The position numbers and the translations under genes are program-made. Shown here piece by piece: positions 22,816 through 31,432 of a stretch of 42,559 bases of DNA; within the stretch, counting starts at the first letter, position 1; the number at the start of each line of letters is the position of its first letter. Where the stretch lies: positions 1 through 42,559 of the forward strand of contig JAHQVV010000205.1 of assembly GCA_019634195.1 (NCBI GenBank). The letters run 5' to 3'. The stretch is from Phycisphaeraceae bacterium. GTDB lineage: Bacteria > Planctomycetota > Phycisphaerae > Phycisphaerales > Phycisphaeraceae. The notes below the pieces were generated by a model that searched no databases, had not been told where the DNA came from, and was given only the letters and a program-made list of their open reading frames with translations.

Positions 22816-23955
22816 CTACCAACCAAGCACCATCGGCGCGATCACCATCACCGCCGCCGACCCCGCCGCGACAATCACCGCCGCGCCGGCGAGCACGATC
22901 GCCAGCTCGACGACCTGCGTCTGCACGATCAGCCACCTGCCGCAGCCGAGCTTGTGCAGGGTCTTGCGTTCCGCCTCGCGCAGCTTCATCGACAACGCGA
23001 TGACCAGCCCGATCAGCAGCACGACCGCGATCCCGACCAGCGCCGTGTTCACGTCGAAGAGCCGCTTGATCCGCAGCACCAGGCCCATCAGTTCGTTCAT
23101 CACCGCCGCCGGCCGCAGCGCCTGGTAATCCGCCGAGGCGTTGTAGCGCGACGTGATCAGCGTGCGGTCCTTGTCCGTTTCAGGCAGCACCAGCACCGCG
23201 GAACACGGCAGCCCGCTCTCGTCCCCGTGGAAGTGGAACGACGCCGCGTTGTCGGGCGTGATCCTGATCGCCGTCACCGCCGCGCTGTGCGACGCCTCGG
23301 ATTGGTGCGCCGTCGGGTCGTGGCCGTGGCCGTGCCCCGCGGTGATCCAAGCCGTCTTCATATCGACGAAGACCGCCTCGCCGTCGGCGCTGTTTGTCGC
23401 GGCGAGCACGCCGACGATGTTGAGCTCAAGCGGCATCGACTTCGCCAGGTTGTAGAGGTTTACGCGGTCGGTCGTCAGCGTGTCGCCGACGGTCACGCCC
23501 AGGCGCTTCGCCGCGCTGCGCCCCAGCACCGCCTGACCCATCAGGTCGGGCAGCCCGCCTTGTTCCACGCTCAAGCCACGGAAAGCGAAGTAGGCCTCCA
23601 GCTCCGTCCCGACGATCGGCGCGTGCTCCGCCGTGTACCGCGCGTAAAGCGGGATCGCCTCGGCATCAAACGCCGGGTCACTTTCAAGCCTCTCTACCAG
23701 GCCGACCGGCACATCGTCCGTCCGCCCATCCCGGAAAAAGAGCGCCTGAAGCAGCAGGTCGTACCGGTTGCCCTTGGCCCCGATGATCATCGGCGTCGCC
23801 TCGGCCCGGGCGCCCATCCGCGCGTCGTACGACCGGATCACCAGCGTCACCGCCGTGGGCAACAGCAACAGCAGCCCCAGCGCAAGCACCAGGATCAGTG
23901 TCCGGCCCTTGTGCGCCTTCGTGTAGCCCCAAGCCAGGTAGCAAGCCGACCTCAT
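22816..23955 (-). CDS. ABC transporter permease (MacB/FtsX-like) with His-rich loop
   Basis: 379-aa membrane protein with the four-helix MacB/FtsX layout: TM1 at about residues 20-40, a roughly 240-residue periplasmic domain, then TM helices at about 298-320, 345-365 and the C-terminus. The periplasmic domain contains the His-rich stretch TAGHGHGHDPTAHQSEASH, unusual for LolCE/MacB and suggestive of binding zinc or another metal. Start overlaps the ATPase stop by 4 nt (ATGA), so the two are translationally coupled. It is the last gene of a three-gene unit. Such proteins usually work as a mechanotransmitter or lipoprotein-handling unit; in some Vibrio the Zur-controlled zinc ABC systems have a related make-up. 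Confidence 0.87.
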   Translation of the reverse strand: MRSACYLAWGYTKAHKGRTLILVLALGLLLLLPTAVTLVIRSYDARMGARAEATPMIIGAKGNRYDLLLQALFFRDGRTDDVPVGLVERLESDPAFDAEAIPLYARYTAEHAPIVGTELEAYFAFRGLSVEQGGLPDLMGQAVLGRSAAKRLGVTVGDTLTTDRVNLYNLAKSMPLELNIVGVLAATNSADGEAVFVDMKTAWITAGHGHGHDPTAHQSEASHSAAVTAIRITPDNAASFHFHGDESGLPCSAVLVLPETDKDRTLITSRYNASADYQALRPAAVMNELMGLVLRIKRLFDVNTALVGIAVVLLIGLVIALSMKLREAERKTLHKLGCGRWLIVQTQVVELAIVLAGAAVIVAAGSAAVMVIAPMVLGW

Positions 23956-24623
23956 GACACCCCCCCGGAAACCGCCCCGCGATCCACCATGACCACCCGG
24001 TCAAACCTCGGCAGCAGCACCTTGTCGTGCGTGAGCATCACCAGCGTCGACCCGCTGTCCTCGACAAGCTGTATCAGCAGGTCAACCGCCGACGCCGAAC
24101 TCGCCTCGTCCAGCGAGGCCGTGGGTTCGTCGGCCAAGATCAGGCCCGGCTCCGCGATCAGGGCCCGGCAAATCCCGACCCGCTGCCGCTCGCCTTGCGA
24201 TAAACCCGACACCGCCCGGCCGGCCACCTCGCTCAGCCCGACACGCTGCAGCAATTGCTCAGCACGTTGTTTCGCCTTGTCATCAAGGGATATTCCGCGA
24301 TTTAACCGGTAGGGCAGCAGCACGTTTTCCTTGGCCGAGAGGTAGTCCACCAGCTCGATCCCCTGGAACACCAGCCCCATCCGCGATAGCCTCAGCCGTC
24401 GGCGGGCCTTGTCGCTGAGCGACGAGACCACCTGCCCATCAAGGCTCACCTTGCCCCGCGTCGGCACGAGGATGCCGGCGATCAGATGCAGCAGCGTTGT
24501 CTTCCCGCTGCCGCTTGGGCCGACGACCGCGACCTTCTCGCCCTGCGCGATCGACAGCGCTCCCGCATTAAGCGTGAACCCGCCGGCTTCGTAGGCAAAC
24601 GTGATGTCATTGAGTTCGATCAT
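23952..24623 (-). CDS. ABC transporter ATPase (LolD/MacB-like)
   Basis: 223-aa ATPase of the LolD/FtsE/MacB branch. Walker A GPSGSGKT is at residues 35-42, the Q-loop is at QGIELVDYLSAKEN, the signature is LSQGERQRVGICRAL, Walker B is LILADEPTASLDE and the H-loop is TLVMLTHD. Both ends overlap neighbours by 4 nt (ATGA), so translation is coupled to the 442-aa protein before it and the permease after it. The short length and the linker pattern fit the class that drives MacB-type permeases, not importers. Confidence 0.95.
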   Translation of the reverse strand: MIELNDITFAYEAGGFTLNAGALSIAQGEKVAVVGPSGSGKTTLLHLIAGILVPTRGKVSLDGQVVSSLSDKARRRLRLSRMGLVFQGIELVDYLSAKENVLLPYRLNRGISLDDKAKQRAEQLLQRVGLSEVAGRAVSGLSQGERQRVGICRALIAEPGLILADEPTASLDEASSASAVDLLIQLVEDSGSTLVMLTHDKVLLPRFDRVVMVDRGAVSGGVS

Positions 24624-25948
24624 GGACCGTTGCCCGGCTCCTCAGTCGGCTCTCCGGCCGACAGCCCACCATTGTCGATCCGGCGTTGATCAAGGATATC
24701 GACTTCGACGATGCGCCAGCCCGCAGCACGGGGCGCGACGGTGTAGACCGCCTCAAAGGCGTTGGTCCGCTTATGCGCGTGGCCGAAGTGCGTGACCAGC
24801 CCATCGACCTGCCAGGACGCGTGGACCACAAAAGACCCCAGTTCTTCGTCGGGCGGCGTCGATGCCGCTGAATCAAACTTGCCGGTGAGCTTGGCCTCCT
24901 CGATCTCAACCCGCACGACCTTCGACACCGCACCGTTCTCCTCACGCAGGATCAGCGACTGGTACACGTCGTTGTAGATCGTCTCCAGCATCGGCCCGTC
25001 GACGCTCTGTGCTAGCGCGTCGTACACCGCGCCCTCGTCCGTGTAATCAAACGCGCGGTAGATGTTACGGTGCAAGGATTCAAAGATCGCCAGGGCCTCG
25101 TCGCTGCTCGGCGTCGCGCCTGTGGAAGTGTGCTCCAGCTTCATGTTGCCGTAGGGCAGGCACGCGCCGGCAGCCACCAACGAAAACACCACCAGCCCGA
25201 CCGCCCTGGGCTTGGATTGTCTCAGCGTGATCGCCCCACAGACCAAACCGGCCAACACAAGCACGATCGACGGCACCGGCACGTTGATGAAGTTGCGCTG
25301 CACCGGCTGGGCATTGAGCAATGCCTCGGGCAGCGCGATCGCTTCGCCTGAGTGCCAGGTATAGCCCGGCTCCTGCGGCGCGAATAACACCACCTGCTCC
25401 CGGCCCGCCTCGCTCACCACCGCGACGACCTGCAAGTCTTCTTCCGCGTGGATCGGCTTGCCGTCCGCGTCGTACTCGTTCGCATAGATCGACCAACCGA
25501 TCGACACCCGGCCCGGCGGGCCCTTCGTCTCGTAGCGGGCGAAAAACTTGAGCGTGCCCTTCGCAAGCACCTGCGCCTCGGGGAACCGCCTGGCGGGCTG
25601 GCGGGAGCTGCTCATGCCCACCACGGCGCCCAAGACAACCGGCGGGACCACCACGCCGTCGATCGCCACCGGGCAACGCTCGGCGAATACCTTGCTCACC
25701 ACCGCGGACAGGTCCGCCGGCTCCATCCGGTCCATCTCGACCGGCGAGAGCCCATCAAACACCGCCAGCTTCGCGTCCTTAGCCGGGATGTTGACGATCA
25801 GGTCGACCGCCTCGTCGCCGATCGCGACCTGGACCGTGACCTGCGGGAACTCGTCGGCCAGGTGCGCCCGCGCGGCAGACGCGGGCCCGAGCAACAGGGC
25901 GATCACCGATAAAACAAGCCCAAAACGCATCGGCGTATGGTACGCCAA
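24620..25948 (-). CDS. Membrane protein, first gene of the MacB/Lol-like ABC unit, unknown function
   Basis: 442-aa protein with a signal peptide or first TM helix at about residues 8-28 and two further hydrophobic segments near 228-250 and 252-272 that split it into two extracytoplasmic parts. The first part (residues 30-220, HLADEFPQVTVQVAIGDEAVDLIVNIPAKDAKL...) resembles a beta-rich domain; the second contains IFESLHRNIYRAFDYTDEGAVYDALAQSV, reminiscent of a helical domain seen in several planctomycete proteins. C-terminal end Gly/Pro-rich. It overlaps the ATPase start by 4 nt. It is probably an accessory component of the ABC system; no family with known function was recognised. Start could also be ATG 25930. 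Confidence 0.75.
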   Translation of the reverse strand: MAYHTPMRFGLVLSVIALLLGPASAARAHLADEFPQVTVQVAIGDEAVDLIVNIPAKDAKLAVFDGLSPVEMDRMEPADLSAVVSKVFAERCPVAIDGVVVPPVVLGAVVGMSSSRQPARRFPEAQVLAKGTLKFFARYETKGPPGRVSIGWSIYANEYDADGKPIHAEEDLQVVAVVSEAGREQVVLFAPQEPGYTWHSGEAIALPEALLNAQPVQRNFINVPVPSIVLVLAGLVCGAITLRQSKPRAVGLVVFSLVAAGACLPYGNMKLEHTSTGATPSSDEALAIFESLHRNIYRAFDYTDEGAVYDALAQSVDGPMLETIYNDVYQSLILREENGAVSKVVRVEIEEAKLTGKFDSAASTPPDEELGSFVVHASWQVDGLVTHFGHAHKRTNAFEAVYTVAPRAAGWRIVEVDILDQRRIDNGGLSAGEPTEEPGNGP

Positions 25949-26161
25949 AGACGGCGATCTAAACCCGGGCGCGGCGTCTCCGCCGAACCCGGGAAAAGGG
26001 TTTCAACCATCTGCTCTTGACTTGCCAAAGAACACGGCCCAGACCATCCGGGCCGAATGCCGCCGAACCGCTGCCACGGTTTTGCGACCGAAATAAGGCG
26101 CAACAAACCCAAAAGGGTGGTGACGCCGCGCTGCCTGTGTTGTGGTGGGGGTAGCGGGGGG
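25949..26161. other. Intergenic region upstream of the ABC unit
   Basis: 213 nt with no gene on either strand, GC-rich in its left half. It must hold the promoter of the ABC operon (minus strand) but no clear -10/-35 pair is visible. Confidence 0.4.
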
Positions 26162-26350
26162 TCAGGCCTTGCGATTGCCACGATTAAAATCGCGGCACGG
26201 CATGGCCTGGTGTTTCATCGCACGGATGGCGACGGGTTCCGCTGGGCAGAGCTCGGCTAAGATTTGGCCGAGAAGCCAAGTACCACCAGGCAACAGAACG
26301 CTATAGACGCGTCCTAAGTGGGTCGAGATGTGCTGCCTGGTGACGTTCAT
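26162..26350 (-). CDS. Small basic ORF, unknown function
   Basis: 62-codon frame starting at ATG 26350 (MNVTRQHISTHLGRVYSVLLPGG...) with GGGAG 7-8 nt upstream. The predicted protein is basic, with one hydrophobic stretch (LGRVYSVLLPGGTWLLGQILAEL) and no domain. Two copies of CACCAGGCA in inverted orientation (26284-26292 and 26334-26342) lie inside it, which could mean that the region is RNA-structured and not coding. Called with low confidence because the ribosome-binding site is decent but nothing else supports it. Confidence 0.35.
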   Translation of the reverse strand: MNVTRQHISTHLGRVYSVLLPGGTWLLGQILAELCPAEPVAIRAMKHQAMPCRDFNRGNRKA

Positions 26351-26591
26351 GATTCTGCTCCCGGTTGTCCGGGTGAAGAGGGCGACAAGCCCTCGGCTGT
26401 TGGAACCATATCGGGACAACGCGGAACGTGCAACAGTTTTTCCCGCAATTTGAAGAATTTTTTAATCTGCGCGTTCGTAAGTCGAGTGTTGACAGGTTTT
26501 GGTGGGTTGGTTTTGCAACCATGGATGCACACGGATGGGCACAAATACATCTCTAATTCGAGCTTATGGGTTGGCACATATAATTGAAAGC
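26351..26591. other. Intergenic region with a dispersed-repeat fragment
   Basis: 241 nt. At about 26518-26549 the sequence GGATGCACACGGATGGGCAC resembles the ACGGAT-rich repeat found between genes in many planctomycete genomes; here it is a single copy. It precedes the lipoprotein gene. The AT-rich part at 26435-26470 may carry a promoter. Confidence 0.45.
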
Positions 26592-27086
26592 ATGCAGACA
26601 CGCACGCTCCCAATACTGTTGTTTGTCGTTGCAGTCGCTGTATTGGCATCTTGCGATGACACCGCCGGGATCGACACGTCGCCTGGCCCCCCAGCTGCAC
26701 AGCCAGCCCCATTCATCGTCAATGTCGATGCGATACAGGACAGCCCGACCGTGACGCGCCTGATCTTCTCATACGACACCCCGACCTCAGACACAGACAT
26801 TGAGGGCATCGGTATCTCTATGGGGCTCGACACGACCTACGCCGTCAAAAAAGAACAGAACGAAGACTGGGTCATCACCAGAGGAGACTTTGACATCGCA
26901 ACGGTCCGCCGATCCGCGAGGCTCGATCATCGAGTCGTCATCCGCAATATATGTGAGCGCGATTTGATCGGCGGGATCCACGAATTCGGAAGCGATCCGG
27001 ATGTGATCCAGTTTGACTATCAGCAGTCAGATGCCGATTTAGTATCCGACCTGAAAGACAGAGCAGGTGAAGTCGAACGGCTCTAG
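26592..27086 (+). CDS. Small lipoprotein, unknown function
   Basis: 164-aa lipoprotein: signal peptide with lipobox LASC and lipidated C21, then a Pro/Ala-rich spacer (SPGPPAAQPAP) and a folded part from about residue 42 (FIVNVDAIQDSPTVTRLIFSYDT...) of beta-like character with no recognised domain. Start at ATG 26592 is the first that gives a signal peptide; the longer frame from 26499 reads into a dispersed repeat. It converges on the methyltransferase gene at 27111 with a 24-nt gap. Lower-GC codon use than the neighbours. No function assigned. Confidence 0.72.
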   Translation: MQTRTLPILLFVVAVAVLASCDDTAGIDTSPGPPAAQPAPFIVNVDAIQDSPTVTRLIFSYDTPTSDTDIEGIGISMGLDTTYAVKKEQNEDWVITRGDFDIATVRRSARLDHRVVIRNICERDLIGGIHEFGSDPDVIQFDYQQSDADLVSDLKDRAGEVERL

Positions 27087-27110
27087 CAGGAAGCGGCGCT
27101 GAAAAATGTT

Positions 27111-28202
27111 TCAACGCTTCGCGAACCGGTAGTGCGACACGCCCCATTCCTTGCCGTCGGCGTAGCCCCACAGCTCCGCGCAGGCCATGTAGAAGATCCG
27201 CCAGCGTTGCAGCCAGATTTTTGCGTTCGCCTTGCCGTAGGTCTGCTCGAACAGCGGGAGGATCGTGTGGCGGTTCGCGTCGGTGTTCTGTAGCCAGGCC
27301 TCGGCGGTCTTCTGGTAGTGCGTGCCGTCTTGGACCCAGTCGGCCTCGCATTGGAGGTGCTCATCGAAGCCGGGCAGGTAATCGTGCGCCGGCATGATCC
27401 CACCGGCGAAGAAGTGCCGGCCCATCCAGTTGCTCTGGCCGTCCTCTTCGAACAAATACGTGAACCGCCGGTGCGTGAAGATGTGCACGAACAGCTTGCC
27501 CTCATCTTTCAGCCAGCCCGAGACGCGGCGCATCAGCTCGCGGTGGTTGGCCATGTGCTCGAACATCTCGATCGAGCAGACACGGTCGAACCGCTGATCG
27601 ATGTCGAAGTCGTTGATGTCGGCGGTGATGAGGTTGATATTCGTCAGGCCCCACCCGGCTGCGCGGCCCAAAATGAACGCGCGTTGGGATGCGGAGTTAC
27701 TTACCGCGGTGATCGAGCTGTTGGGATACTGCTCCGCCATCCAAAGCGTCAGCGAACCCCACCCGTAGCCGAGTTCGAGGATGTCCATCCCGTCGACGAG
27801 TTCGGCACGTTCACAGACCAATGCTAGCGCCGCGTCTTCCGCCTGATCCAGCGACGTGACGCCCTCGGCCCAGGTGCAGCCTGAATACTTCAGCCTGTGG
27901 CCCAGACAATGCTCATAAAAACCAGCGGGTACCTCGTAGTGCTGACGATTCGCATCCTGCGTCCTCACCGCAATCGGGCCTTGCGATAAAGAATCGCGTA
28001 GCTGTTCGGTTCGCTGTGCACTCGCCTCGTCCCCGCCGCGTGCTTCTTCTTGCAGCCGGTGGCTAAGTAAGCGACGGATCCCCATGCGGATCAGCAAATC
28101 GGGCACCCAGCCCTTCTCCGCCAACCCCATCACCCCAGCCTCACGATCCGTATCACGCGGCTGATGCTCCGGGCGTGATGTTTCAGTAGTAGTTTGTGTC
28201 AT
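27111..28202 (-). CDS. CFA-family SAM-dependent methyltransferase (EMFEHM type)
   Basis: 363-aa relative of cyclopropane fatty acid synthase, acting on acyl chains of membrane lipids from the cytoplasmic side. SAM-binding motif LELGYGWGS (about residues 145-153 of the folded part), then SIEMFEHMANHRELMRR in place of the CFA synthase EMFEHVG, and FVHIFTHRRFTYLFEEDGQSNWMGRHFF...GGIMPAHDYL, which characterises a group of non-cyclopropane methyltransferases. The first about 60 residues are an extra, poorly ordered stretch. Start at 28202 because upstream in-frame codons lie in a perfect inverted repeat. Last gene of the lipid operon: preceded by the DUF1295 gene, with repeat family D between them. 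The product could be a methylated fatty acid. Confidence 0.85.
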   Translation of the reverse strand: MTQTTTETSRPEHQPRDTDREAGVMGLAEKGWVPDLLIRMGIRRLLSHRLQEEARGGDEASAQRTEQLRDSLSQGPIAVRTQDANRQHYEVPAGFYEHCLGHRLKYSGCTWAEGVTSLDQAEDAALALVCERAELVDGMDILELGYGWGSLTLWMAEQYPNSSITAVSNSASQRAFILGRAAGWGLTNINLITADINDFDIDQRFDRVCSIEMFEHMANHRELMRRVSGWLKDEGKLFVHIFTHRRFTYLFEEDGQSNWMGRHFFAGGIMPAHDYLPGFDEHLQCEADWVQDGTHYQKTAEAWLQNTDANRHTILPLFEQTYGKANAKIWLQRWRIFYMACAELWGYADGKEWGVSHYRFAKR

Positions 28203-28210
28203 GGTGTTTG

Positions 28211-28396
28211 GTTTTAACCACAGAGCACTCAGAGGGCCACAGAGTAAAGCAAGCAAAGAGGACACGTTAGTCGTGTGCAGGCTCAATAGCGACGTTATTC
28301 ATTTGGGCTTGTGGATGAAATTTCATAACTCGTGCTGTTCTTACCGAAACTAGTCTGCCTTGCTCTGTGGCCCTCTGAGTGCTCTGTGGTTAAAAC
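28211..28396. repeat. Palindromic repeat, family D: perfect 34-bp inverted repeat
   Basis: Arms 28211-28244 and 28363-28396 are perfect reverse complements over 34 nt (beginning GTTTTAACCACAGAGCAC), separated by 118 nt. The left arm lies 9 nt upstream of the methyltransferase start and the right arm contains the stop codon of the DUF1295 gene (28390-28392). It therefore forms the whole junction of two genes in the operon, where it could act as an attenuator or RNA-stability element. Confidence 0.9.
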
Positions 28397-29184
28397 CGAT
28401 TCTTTTTGACGAACCAAGGCACAAACGCGCTCGTCTCGCGTTGGTACTGCCTGTACGCCTCGCCCTTGCTCTGCACGGCGCGCATCTCGGTGTAGGGGAT
28501 GCCGGTCACAAACACCAGGAACACCAGCATGAGGACCGGCCCGGCGAGCGCGGCGTAACCGATCGATGTCGCTAGCGTTGCACCGATCGCTAAGTACGCG
28601 AACCAGTGCAGCCACTCGAAAAAATAGTTCGGGTGCCGCGAGTACCGCCAGAGACCTTCTTTACAGACCTTGCCTTGATTGTCGGGGTTGGCTTTGAATT
28701 GTGCGAGCTGCTTATCAGCGATGATTTCGCCACCGATCGCGATCAACCAGATCACGATACCTGTTGGCATGCGCCAGTCAGAAGGACCGGCTGCCGTGAT
28801 TGCCGCAATCATCGGCGCGAGAAATAACACAACAAAGACTGCTTGCATCTGAAAGAAAACAAAAAAAGCGAGTGGTGCCTTGTCCCCGAAATACGTACGC
28901 ATGTGCGCGTAGCGCCCGTCTTCTTCATTGCCGTTCAGACGCTTGAAAAGGTGCCAGGCCAGGCGCAGCGCCCACACCGAACCCATCAGACCGACCCAGA
29001 CGCGACGCTGGAATTGGCCCTCAAGCATGGCCCCCGCGACGATCACGCCGACGCCGATCAAAAACGCCCATGCGACATCGACGTACCCCGCGTTGCTGAT
29101 CTTGTGGCAGACGAACCACACCACGGCGAACGCGACCGCCGCGGCGCCCCACGCCCACGCCAGCCACAGCCAGGGCTCGCTCAC
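28390..29184 (-). CDS. DUF1295 / steroid 5-alpha-reductase-like membrane protein
   Basis: 264-aa integral membrane protein of the DUF1295 family, related to 3-oxo-5-alpha-steroid 4-dehydrogenase and isoprenylcysteine methyltransferase folds. About six transmembrane segments; the conserved C-terminal motif GLWRYSRHPNYFFEWLHW and the final IPYTEMRAVQSKGEAYRQYQRETSAFVPW are diagnostic. Start is GTG at 29184, whose GTGA overlaps the TGA stop of the upstream methyltransferase, so the two are translationally coupled. Its stop codon lies in the right arm of repeat family D. DUF1295 proteins often accompany CFA-family methyltransferases and may reduce an unsaturated lipid product; the reaction is unproven. 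Confidence 0.93.
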   Translation of the reverse strand: MSEPWLWLAWAWGAAAVAFAVVWFVCHKISNAGYVDVAWAFLIGVGVIVAGAMLEGQFQRRVWVGLMGSVWALRLAWHLFKRLNGNEEDGRYAHMRTYFGDKAPLAFFVFFQMQAVFVVLFLAPMIAAITAAGPSDWRMPTGIVIWLIAIGGEIIADKQLAQFKANPDNQGKVCKEGLWRYSRHPNYFFEWLHWFAYLAIGATLATSIGYAALAGPVLMLVFLVFVTGIPYTEMRAVQSKGEAYRQYQRETSAFVPWFVKKNRF

Positions 29185-30482
29185 GGCGTTCCCCCCATCG
29201 GCTCGACCGGCTGAACGACAAGGGGCGCATCGGTGCAGCCCGGCTGACGGACCTCGATCTGCGCCAGGCCGATGTTGTGCTCGATGAACCCGCCCTCGCA
29301 GTAGGCGAGGTAGAAATCCCACAGCCTAAGCAGCTCGCGCGGGTAGCCCCGGGCCACCACGCGCTCACGGTTGTCGCTGAGGTTCTCCGCCCAGAGGCGG
29401 AGCGTCGCCGCGTAGTGCGGGCCGAGCTCTTCGAAGTGCGTCAGCTCCAGGCCGCTGCCGCGTGCCATCGCCTGCCGGAGGATGCCGATGGACGGGATGC
29501 ACGAGCCGGGGAAGACGTACTTCTTGATGAAATCAATACACTTGCGGGCCGACTCGTAGCGCCCGTCGGGGATCGTGATCGACTGGATCACGCCCCGGCC
29601 CGTCGGCTTGAGGAGCCGGGCACAGCTCTCAAAGAACTGCCCATAAAACTGGTGCCCCACCGCCTCGATCATTTCCACACTGACCAGCTTGTCGTACTGG
29701 CCGTCCAGCTCGCGGTAGTCGCGCTTGAGCAGCGTGACACGGTCGCCCAGGTTGTTCTCGGCGATCAGCCTCCTTGCGTGGTCGTGCTGCTGCCGGCTGA
29801 GTGTCGTCGTTGTGACCCGGCAGCCGGTGCGCTGCGCGGCACGCACCGCGAGCGCGCCCCAGCCCGTGCCGATCTCCAGGAGGTGCTGGCCCTGGTCGAG
29901 CCCGAGCTTATCGATCAGCCGATCCAGCTTGGCGACCTGGGCATCGATGAGTGACGCCTCGGGCGACTCGAACACCGCGCAGCTGTACGTCAGCGTCGGG
30001 TCCAGCAGCAGCTCAAAGAAATCATTACCCAGGTCGTAGTGGGCCGCGATGTTGCCCCGGCTGCCCGACAGCGTGTTGCGCTTGAGGTAGTAGCCGATCT
30101 TGAGCAGGGCCCCGCCGAGGCGGACCGAGACCTTGTCCATCCGGTCGGACAGCGAGAGGTTACGGGCGAAGATGCGGACCAGCCCGGTCAGGTCGTCGCA
30201 GTCCCACAGGCCGTGGATGTAGCCCTCCGCGGCGCCGAGGTGCCCGCCAAGGACCGCGTCACGGTAGAAGCGCGGGTGCTGGACGGTGATGGTGCAGCGC
30301 GGGTCGGCGTCGCGGTTCGCCTGGCCAAAGGCCAGGCGTTGGCCGCGGTCCAGCACGGTCAATTGCGCGTCCTGGATGCGCTCCAGTTGGCTGAGCAATA
30401 GCCTTCGGCAGGCGCGGTCGGTCAGGCCGGGCCGGTCGGCGGCGGGGAGGTCACGGGGGGCGGGGATGATGGAACTGGACAT
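29181..30482 (-). CDS. CFA-synthase-family methyltransferase (EMIEAVG type)
   Basis: 433-aa member of the cyclopropane-fatty-acid-synthase family, which methylates or cyclopropanates double bonds of phospholipid acyl chains with SAM. N-terminal domain with HYDLGNDFFELLLDPTLTYSCAVF, SAM motif LLEIGTGWGALAVRAAQ, DYRELDGQYDKLVSVEMIEAVGHQFY and QSITIPDGRYESARKCIDFIKKYVFPG. The motif EMIEAVG replaces the EMFEHVG of true CFA synthases, in which the His helps bind bicarbonate; proteins with this change include the methylases of the furan/methyl fatty acid type (UfaM-like). Start at 30482 is chosen to open the folded domain; 30530 is also possible. 147 nt separate it from the DUF1365 gene before it. 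Confidence 0.9.
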   Translation of the reverse strand: MSSSIIPAPRDLPAADRPGLTDRACRRLLLSQLERIQDAQLTVLDRGQRLAFGQANRDADPRCTITVQHPRFYRDAVLGGHLGAAEGYIHGLWDCDDLTGLVRIFARNLSLSDRMDKVSVRLGGALLKIGYYLKRNTLSGSRGNIAAHYDLGNDFFELLLDPTLTYSCAVFESPEASLIDAQVAKLDRLIDKLGLDQGQHLLEIGTGWGALAVRAAQRTGCRVTTTTLSRQQHDHARRLIAENNLGDRVTLLKRDYRELDGQYDKLVSVEMIEAVGHQFYGQFFESCARLLKPTGRGVIQSITIPDGRYESARKCIDFIKKYVFPGSCIPSIGILRQAMARGSGLELTHFEELGPHYAATLRLWAENLSDNRERVVARGYPRELLRLWDFYLAYCEGGFIEHNIGLAQIEVRQPGCTDAPLVVQPVEPMGGTP

Positions 30483-30629
30483 GGTTTTGCGGTGTTGAGC
30501 TGTCACAAAGGATAGGCGCAGCGGCGCCATAAATCACAACCGTCATTTCGTTCACGCGCCGGTTTTGGATTCAACCCGCTCAAAACAAATAGGAGAGCAG
30601 GTCCCAATCGCCCCCGCCTCGCGGCGGGG

Positions 30630-31412
30630 CTATTGGCGATGCTCATCCGACCACTTGGGGTGCGTCACGAAGGGCACACGCTTGAGCCAGAGCAGCAGGG
30701 CGTTCCAATAGATCGCGGCGACGACTTTGACCGTGATCAGCGGGTGCTTGAGCAGCATCAGGTTCAGCCGGGCCGAGGTGATGGGCTTTGCCGTCATGCT
30801 CAGCGAGGCGTCGAAAACCCGCCGGCCGTGGTCCAGGTTCTTCATGCTGACGATCAGCGGGTCACCCGGGCCGCTTGCGGGGGCGTTGAAGCGCCAATCG
30901 TAGTCGTGGTCCATCGGGAGAAAGGGGGAGACGTGGAAACGTTTTGCGAGTTGGAAGCGGTGGGACTTCTTGTCTCGGTGTTCTTGCTCAATCGGCAAGA
31001 CATAGACGTGTCGCTCGCCCCAAGGCGTGTTGTGGATCTCAACCGCGATGGCGGCGAGGTGCCCGTCCTTGTTGTAGCAATAGAAGAACGTCGCGGGGTT
31101 CATCACGTAGCCGAAGGTCCGCAGGTGCGCGAGCATCACGACCCGGCCGGTCGGACGTCGGCCGGCCTCTTCCTCGACGCGATCGAGCACGGCTTCTTTG
31201 ATGGACTTCCGGGGGCCGCCGAAATGGTCCTTGCGCAGCAGGCAAGCAATATTCCATCGGCCAACCGACCACAGCAGCCGGCCCGGCCCTTTGAAAACCG
31301 TGTCCAACTCATCAAGGTCCAGCGCAAGCATAAACAGGCGATAGCGCAGGGCGTGAGCCTTGGGCTGGTAGCGGCGGTGGCGAACAACGCCTTCATAGAT
31401 CGCTGATCGCAT
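30630..31412 (-). CDS. DUF1365 protein, lipid-cluster component
   Basis: 260-aa protein of the DUF1365 family. The N-terminus MRSAIYEGVVRHRRYQPKAHALRYRLFMLALDLDEL is the conserved opening; later NPATFFYCYNKDGHLAAIAVEIHNTPWGERHVYVL and KRFHVSPFLPMDHDYDWRF are conserved blocks. DUF1365 genes sit next to CFA-family methyltransferases and FAD oxidoreductases in many bacteria (LitR-linked and ChrR-linked clusters), so the protein probably takes part in lipid modification, by an unknown reaction. Its start lies only 20 nt from the divergent start of the glycosidase-like gene. Confidence 0.93.
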   Translation of the reverse strand: MRSAIYEGVVRHRRYQPKAHALRYRLFMLALDLDELDTVFKGPGRLLWSVGRWNIACLLRKDHFGGPRKSIKEAVLDRVEEEAGRRPTGRVVMLAHLRTFGYVMNPATFFYCYNKDGHLAAIAVEIHNTPWGERHVYVLPIEQEHRDKKSHRFQLAKRFHVSPFLPMDHDYDWRFNAPASGPGDPLIVSMKNLDHGRRVFDASLSMTAKPITSARLNLMLLKHPLITVKVVAAIYWNALLLWLKRVPFVTHPKWSDEHRQ

Positions 31413-31432
31413 CGCTAGAGTATAGTTCGCTC

